Part shown: piece after piece, positions 6,890 through 6,924 of the stretch
How the letters are laid out: each line of letters begins with the position of its first letter
Numbering within the stretch: position 1 is the stretch's first letter
Assembly: GCA_011048485.1 (NCBI GenBank)
Contig: DSDX01000275.1
Coordinates: 1-6,924 of the forward strand
Origin: Candidatus Aminicenantota bacterium
GTDB lineage: Bacteria; Acidobacteriota; Aminicenantia; Aminicenantales; Saccharicenantaceae
Length of the DNA stretch: 6,924 bases
Direction of reading: 5' to 3'
The notes under the pieces: model-generated
Databases searched by the model: none
What the model saw: the letters and a program-made list of their open reading frames with translations, nothing else
Told to the model about the DNA's origin: nothing
Translations under genes and position numbers: made by a program

Positions 6890-6924
6890 CCGCATCCGAT
6901 TCTCACGCCGCGATTTCATAAAGG
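6876..6924 (+). CDS. Start of a Tat-exported protein (3' truncated by the window)
   Basis: Only 16 complete codons are visible. They begin with ATG 6876 and contain S-R-R-D-F-I-K at residues 10-16, a close match to the twin-arginine consensus S/T-R-R-x-F-L-K. AGGAGGG lies 5 nt upstream, inside the end of the propeller gene. The start overlaps that gene by 14 bases in the +1 frame, which suggests translational coupling in one operon. Tat leaders of this form occur on cofactor-binding periplasmic enzymes such as Gfo/Idh/MocA-type oxidoreductases, DUF1501 proteins and molybdoenzymes, but the body of the protein lies outside the window, so no product can be named. Confidence 0.8.
   Translation, partial: MKHHDRIRFSRRDFIK

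Noticed and set aside
3551..6919. A 1122-codon open frame on the minus strand covering the whole propeller gene
   Set aside because: It is in codon-opposite-codon register with the propeller gene, so stops would require TTA, CTA or TCA codons in the sense frame, which are rare in such GC-rich genes. Its product is a low-complexity Val/Gly/Asp/Arg sequence with no recognisable domain, while the sense frame has a signal peptide, a ribosome binding site and eleven Asp boxes.
6886..6921. Alternative ATG at 6886 near the right edge
   Set aside because: It is in a different frame from the Tat leader and reaches TAA after 11 codons; the ribosome binding site spacing favours ATG 6876.

Overview
The window holds four protein-coding regions in strongly GC-rich DNA with mostly G or C in third codon positions. 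In order they are a 5'-truncated MacB/FtsX-type ABC transporter permease (+), an exported Ntn hydrolase of the choloylglycine hydrolase / penicillin V acylase family (-), a very large exported protein with Asp-box (BNR/VPS10-like) beta-propeller repeats (+), and the first 16 codons of a gene with a twin-arginine (Tat) signal (+). No RNA gene, CRISPR array, insertion sequence or phage gene is visible. Together, the exported propeller protein, the two-FtsX-domain permease, the Tat-type oxidoreductase-like leader and the GC-rich codon use suggest a Gram-negative bacterium, perhaps an Acidobacteriota/Aminicenantes-like lineage. That placement is inference from gene content, not from a marker gene.

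Layout: the permease runs off the left edge and ends at 2307. The hydrolase lies tail-to-tail with it, with a single base between the two stop codons, so there is no room for a dedicated terminator. A divergent intergenic region of about 210 bp (3377-3586) separates the hydrolase start from the propeller gene start. It carries a good ribosome binding site for each gene and plausible -10 elements on both strands. The propeller gene fills 3587-6889. Its last 14 bases overlap the start of the Tat-signal gene, which has its own ribosome binding site inside the propeller coding sequence. These two genes look like an operon that continues past the right edge.

Functional reading: every complete gene product is exported or membrane-bound, so the region concerns the cell envelope or periplasm. 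The permease has no ATPase partner here. The hydrolase should cleave a linear amide bond in the periplasm or outside the cell; its substrate cannot be read from sequence. The propeller protein belongs to a widespread but functionally poorly defined group often labelled 'glycosyl hydrolase', 'sortilin-like' or 'BNR repeat' protein. I see no clear evidence of a new multi-gene system. The most informative leads are the propeller protein with its translationally coupled Tat partner, and the altered active-site motif of the hydrolase.
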